DNA of 64,000 nucleotides, taken from positions 868,001 to 932,000 of the forward strand of contig NZ_JAQSLN010000003.1 in assembly GCF_028649655.1 (NCBI RefSeq). Direction: 5' to 3'. The position numbers and the translations under genes were made by a program. The DNA is from Halobacteriovorax sp. GB3. GTDB lineage: Bacteria; Bdellovibrionota; Bacteriovoracia; Bacteriovoracales; Bacteriovoracaceae. Below the pieces are notes generated by a model. It saw only the letters and a list, made by a program, of their open reading frames with translations. It had not been told where the DNA came from and did not search any database. Below, in pieces: positions 61,657 through 64,000 of this stretch (its first letter is position 1; each line of letters opens with the position of its first letter).

Positions 61657-62110
61657 ACCAGCTCGTCTGACCCATTTTTCTTATCTGGTCCATGACTTGA
61701 GCTCTGGTCACCGTGCCGACAAGAATTCCATCGTCGACAACGGGATAAGTTTGAAAATGATTTTTAATGAAGAGCTCTACGGTGTACATCAATGTATCAG
61801 TAGGCTTCAAAGTAATGAGACTCTTGGCCATATAATCCCCAACAATGCCAGGAGATTCATTGTAGTATTTCATATCAAGAACATATTTTAGGCAATCCTT
61901 ACCTGAGAGATAACCAAGTATTTTTTGATCTTTATCAACCACTGGTACCCCTGAAACATTGTGTTCACAAATTAAATGTAAGGCCTCAACGACGTTCATA
62001 TCGATAGGAACAGTCAAACTCGATGTCAGCATAAAGTCCTTTGCCGTCAAGTTCGTCTGTTGATCGATTGAGCTTTGAGTAGGCTCCAGTTTCGGTGTGT
62101 AATTAACCAT
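61655..62110 (-). CDS. CBS-domain protein
   Basis: 151 residues. Two CBS copies: about 20-80 (KDFMLTSSLTVPIDMNVVEA, then HLICEHNVSGVPVVDKDQKI) and about 90-145 (DYMAKSLITLKPTDTLMYTV, then FIKNHFQTYPVVDDGILVGT). The pair forms a Bateman module that senses adenine nucleotides. No effector domain follows, so it must act through a partner. AAGGAGGCAAGACC precedes the ATG. The dodecin gene, on the same strand, ends 90 bases upstream. Confidence 0.9.
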   Translation of the reverse strand: MVNYTPKLEPTQSSIDQQTNLTAKDFMLTSSLTVPIDMNVVEALHLICEHNVSGVPVVDKDQKILGYLSGKDCLKYVLDMKYYNESPGIVGDYMAKSLITLKPTDTLMYTVELFIKNHFQTYPVVDDGILVGTVTRAQVMDQIRKMGQTSW

Positions 62111-62199
62111 GGTCTTGCCTCCTTTACTGCTATCATAAAGATCGAGTCACTAGAAATTATGGAGAACTATGAGGCCATATTCACGATTGGCTTCAAAAG

Positions 62200-62406
62200 T
62201 TAGTCATCGAGGCGAAAGCCCACCTTCATCGTCACTTGATAAAGAGGTTTACCATCTTCAAAATTTCCACGAATTTCTTGAATTTCGAACCAGCGAAGTT
62301 TATGAATCGATTGAGACGCCTTTTCATAGGCATTTTGTACAGCGGACTCAATTGACTCATGAGAAGCCCCGACTATTTCCACTTTTTTGTAAGTGTGATC
62401 AGGCAT
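62200..62406 (-). CDS. Dodecin-family flavoprotein
   Basis: 68 residues, the family's size. YKKVEIVGASHESIESAVQN, KLRWFEIQEIRGNFEDGKP and QVTMKVGFRLDD match the dodecin sequence from end to end. The Trp in LRWFE is the flavin-stacking residue. It should form a dodecameric shell that stores or sequesters flavin, fitting a cell that makes many flavoproteins such as Na+-NQR. AAAGGATGACCT precedes the ATG. Confidence 0.93.
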   Translation of the reverse strand: MPDHTYKKVEIVGASHESIESAVQNAYEKASQSIHKLRWFEIQEIRGNFEDGKPLYQVTMKVGFRLDD

Positions 62407-62544
62407 AGGTCATCCTTTGTAAGAGTTCATACTCTTATTTTACTCCTGAATAAGGATTGCCTAAAAATAAATGAAGGATATCAAAAATACTGGGCCATTA
62501 GTGGCGGCAAACTCAAGGAGAGATCAAAGTTTACCTAAGAAAAG

Positions 62545-63120
62545 CTACATGACATTTCCACCCTCAGGGAAGTAGTCCTCATCATCTTCATCGCGCTCTC
62601 TAATGTCTTCATTGAGTAAATTAGTGTAGCGCTCCTTAAGAAGCTTCTCTTGCAATTGTAAAATCGCTGCAATTTTCTTCTCATCGACGCCATCAGCGAG
62701 AAGGGCCTCTGCAATTTTTGTTTCAGTTTGTCTTTTGTATTTAATAAAATAGAGAACACGGCTTAAGCATTCTTCAATTTCATCAAGATTAAGTGGCTTT
62801 TCAAGAACATCAAAAGCACCATAACGAAGAAATTCGTAGAGATAGTCTTTTCCATAACCAGAGATAAAGACAAAGTGACAGCTCTTTCTAAACTCTCTTG
62901 AGATTTTTAAGAGACGACGGCCGTCCATATTAGGCATTTTAATATCAGAGATTACGAGATCGGGCTCTACGGCCATGATTAAATTGAGCGCCTCAAGACC
63001 ATCTTTAGCCTCGAAGATTTCCGCACTTGGAAGAACCTCTTCAAGAATAGTTAAATATAAAGATCGTACATCATCTTCATCATCTACAAGTACAATGGTA
63101 ATTTTATCATCTTCAATCAT
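62545..63120 (-). CDS. Response regulator with C-terminal helical extension
   Basis: 191 residues from the ATG at 63120, preceded by GGAGAGGGCGCTAT; a longer frame from 63189 would add hydrophobic residues with no ribosome site. Receiver domain: ITIVLVDDEDDVRSLYLTI, DLVISDIKMPNMDG (phospho-Asp), FVFISGYG and FDVLEKPLN. After it is a charged helical tail (about 125-191, EKKIAAILQLQEKLLKERY) with a C-terminal acidic patch (DEDDEDYFPEGG). No DNA-binding domain, so it acts through proteins. No kinase is adjacent. Confidence 0.85.
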   Translation of the reverse strand: MIEDDKITIVLVDDEDDVRSLYLTILEEVLPSAEIFEAKDGLEALNLIMAVEPDLVISDIKMPNMDGRRLLKISREFRKSCHFVFISGYGKDYLYEFLRYGAFDVLEKPLNLDEIEECLSRVLYFIKYKRQTETKIAEALLADGVDEKKIAAILQLQEKLLKERYTNLLNEDIRERDEDDEDYFPEGGNVM

Positions 63121-63329
63121 ATAGCGCCCTCTCCAAAGAAATATGATTAATAAAGGATTACCACAAAATGAAAATAGGAATAAAGCCAAAGACAGTAATC
63201 TTTAGAAAAAAACAAGATTAAAAAACAAATATTATAGCCAGAAAATCAACTTTTCATGATATTCATCATCAATTCCTGCCTTTATAAATAACAAGCTACT
63301 GGCCACTCACATTTATAAATAAAATACTT

Positions 63330-64000
63330 CTACGAGCGCTCTCCAAAGAGAATTTCCAATTTGAGGGCAATTCCAAGAACCTTTTTGAATCCATTGTCCT
63401 TTGGATAGTTAATTGAAGGAATGAGATCATAGTAAATCCACTTCTTATAAATCAACTGACGATAATCTAGTTGCAATAAATAATTCTCTATTCGATAACC
63501 AATTTCTGAAGAAAAATTCGCTGATAATGAATAAGAAATCGAACGTCTTTTAGAAAGAGTGTGAAAAAGTTGTGGCCCATGGCTTGAGCGAGTGATGTCT
63601 GTTTTATCTGTCCAAGTTGCCGAATTAGAGAATCGAAATAAATAGTCCTCTGCCAACGGGATATCATAATCGACAATACCATCTAAAGAAAACATATCTT
63701 TAATAGAATAATTGGCAGAAGGGGCAACTCGAATAAAGCCCTTAGGCATAGTGAATTTTTTAGACATTCTATAATAGAGATAGGGATCAGGAGGTAAGCG
63801 AACCTTTATCCCTGCTCCGGCCTTAGACTCCCAACCTCGAAAGATATTTAAAGCATACCCTAGTCCAAGTCTAGGTGTACTTGTTTCACGATCCGAATCC
63901 GTTGGAAGGGTCGACTCGTTAACAGGTGTCAGCGTTTCAGTTTCAGCCTTTGAACGATAGAATTCAATATGCAGCTTTTTAGAGAGCTGAGGCAAACGAA
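63330..64000 (-). CDS. Outer membrane beta-barrel protein, C-terminal part (cut by window edge)
   Basis: The frame is open to the edge at 64000, with a TTG at 63995 that is probably internal, so the real start lies outside. About 222 residues are visible: alternating strands (LGLGYALNIF, AGAGIKVRLPPDPYLYYR, SISYSLSANFSSEIGYRI), ending KLEILFGERS. It looks like the C-terminal part of a barrel. It may be a porin or transport barrel; function unknown. The 209-base gap to the response regulator holds only AT-rich sequence and a repeated TTTATAAATAA (63281 and 63312). Confidence 0.6.
   Translation of the reverse strand, partial: RLPQLSKKLHIEFYRSKAETETLTPVNESTLPTDSDRETSTPRLGLGYALNIFRGWESKAGAGIKVRLPPDPYLYYRMSKKFTMPKGFIRVAPSANYSIKDMFSLDGIVDYDIPLAEDYLFRFSNSATWTDKTDITRSSHGPQLFHTLSKRRSISYSLSANFSSEIGYRIENYLLQLDYRQLIYKKWIYYDLIPSINYPKDNGFKKVLGIALKLEILFGERS

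Noticed and set aside
62471-62575. 34-residue frame in the gap between dodecin and the response regulator
   Set aside because: No ribosome site, runs into the end of the converging gene and has no recognisable features.
1-64000. tRNA, rRNA, CRISPR array, insertion sequence or prophage
   Set aside because: I looked for cloverleaf-like runs, repeat-spacer patterns, transposases and phage structural genes by eye and saw none; absence is limited by reading without tools.

Overview
The window is AT-rich, densely coded chromosomal DNA from a Gram-negative bacterium, most likely a marine member of the Bacteriovoracales (Halobacteriovorax/Bacteriovorax, relatives of Bdellovibrio). Pointers are a complete Na+-translocating NADH:quinone reductase operon, a TIGR02147-type regulator (known mainly from Bdellovibrio-like bacteria and Fibrobacter), a bacterial histone-fold protein, many signal-peptide proteins and beta-barrels of no known family, and many sensor kinases and response regulators. 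Taxonomy is inferred from content. I see no rRNA, tRNA, CRISPR array, prophage or insertion sequence, and no stretch over 300 bases without a gene.

Layout. 1-3.8 kb: 5' end of sucA, the nqrM-apbE pair that matures Na+-NQR, and a divergent RegB/RegA-like redox two-component pair. 3.8-10.1 kb: secreted and hypothetical proteins, a thioesterase-like protein, a secreted kinase-like protein, FklB, and a TIGR02147 regulator with its secreted partner. 10.2-16.1 kb: nqrABCDEF. 16.3-24 kb: Crp/Fnr-like regulator with a YdcZ-like transporter, a repeat protein, YchJ, methyltransferase, MATE exporter and potassium channel. 24-28 kb: exonuclease-DinG helicase, then a DUF420-like membrane protein, BolA and monothiol glutaredoxin. 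28-34 kb: signalling cluster with an ethylene-receptor-type histidine kinase, a divergent REC-kinase, YebC, and a CFI-box protein overlapping a lone receiver. 34-41.5 kb: rhodanese lipoprotein, class IV aminotransferase, rpsD with a structured leader, and a MscS-CorA-RimK-M14 operon. 41.5-47.4 kb: quinone oxidoreductase, an M20/GNAT/acetylpolyamine-deacetylase operon, a NadD-like protein with an intragenic terminator, and phhAB. 47.5-54.3 kb: histone, TM2 protein, a four-gene periplasmic metal-handling-like operon, dtd and a FecR-domain protein. 54.3-64 kb: a giant coiled-coil protein, a thioredoxin-reductase-like flavoprotein, a TerB-like protein, a secreted caspase-like protein with a small partner, apt, ppa, CBS protein, dodecin, a response regulator and a truncated beta-barrel gene.

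How it works together. NqrA-F pumps Na+ while reducing quinone. ApbE should attach FMN to NqrB and NqrC, which both carry a DGxxGAT site, and NqrM supports NqrDE iron insertion. The neighbouring RegB-like sensor keeps the quinone-binding GGxxNP loop, so respiration and redox sensing appear to be genomically linked. The most distinctive single elements are the ethylene-receptor-like kinase with every recognised ligand-pocket residue in register, the histone-fold protein, the secreted His/Cys protease-like operon and the four-gene thioredoxin/YtkA/barrel/His-rich operon.
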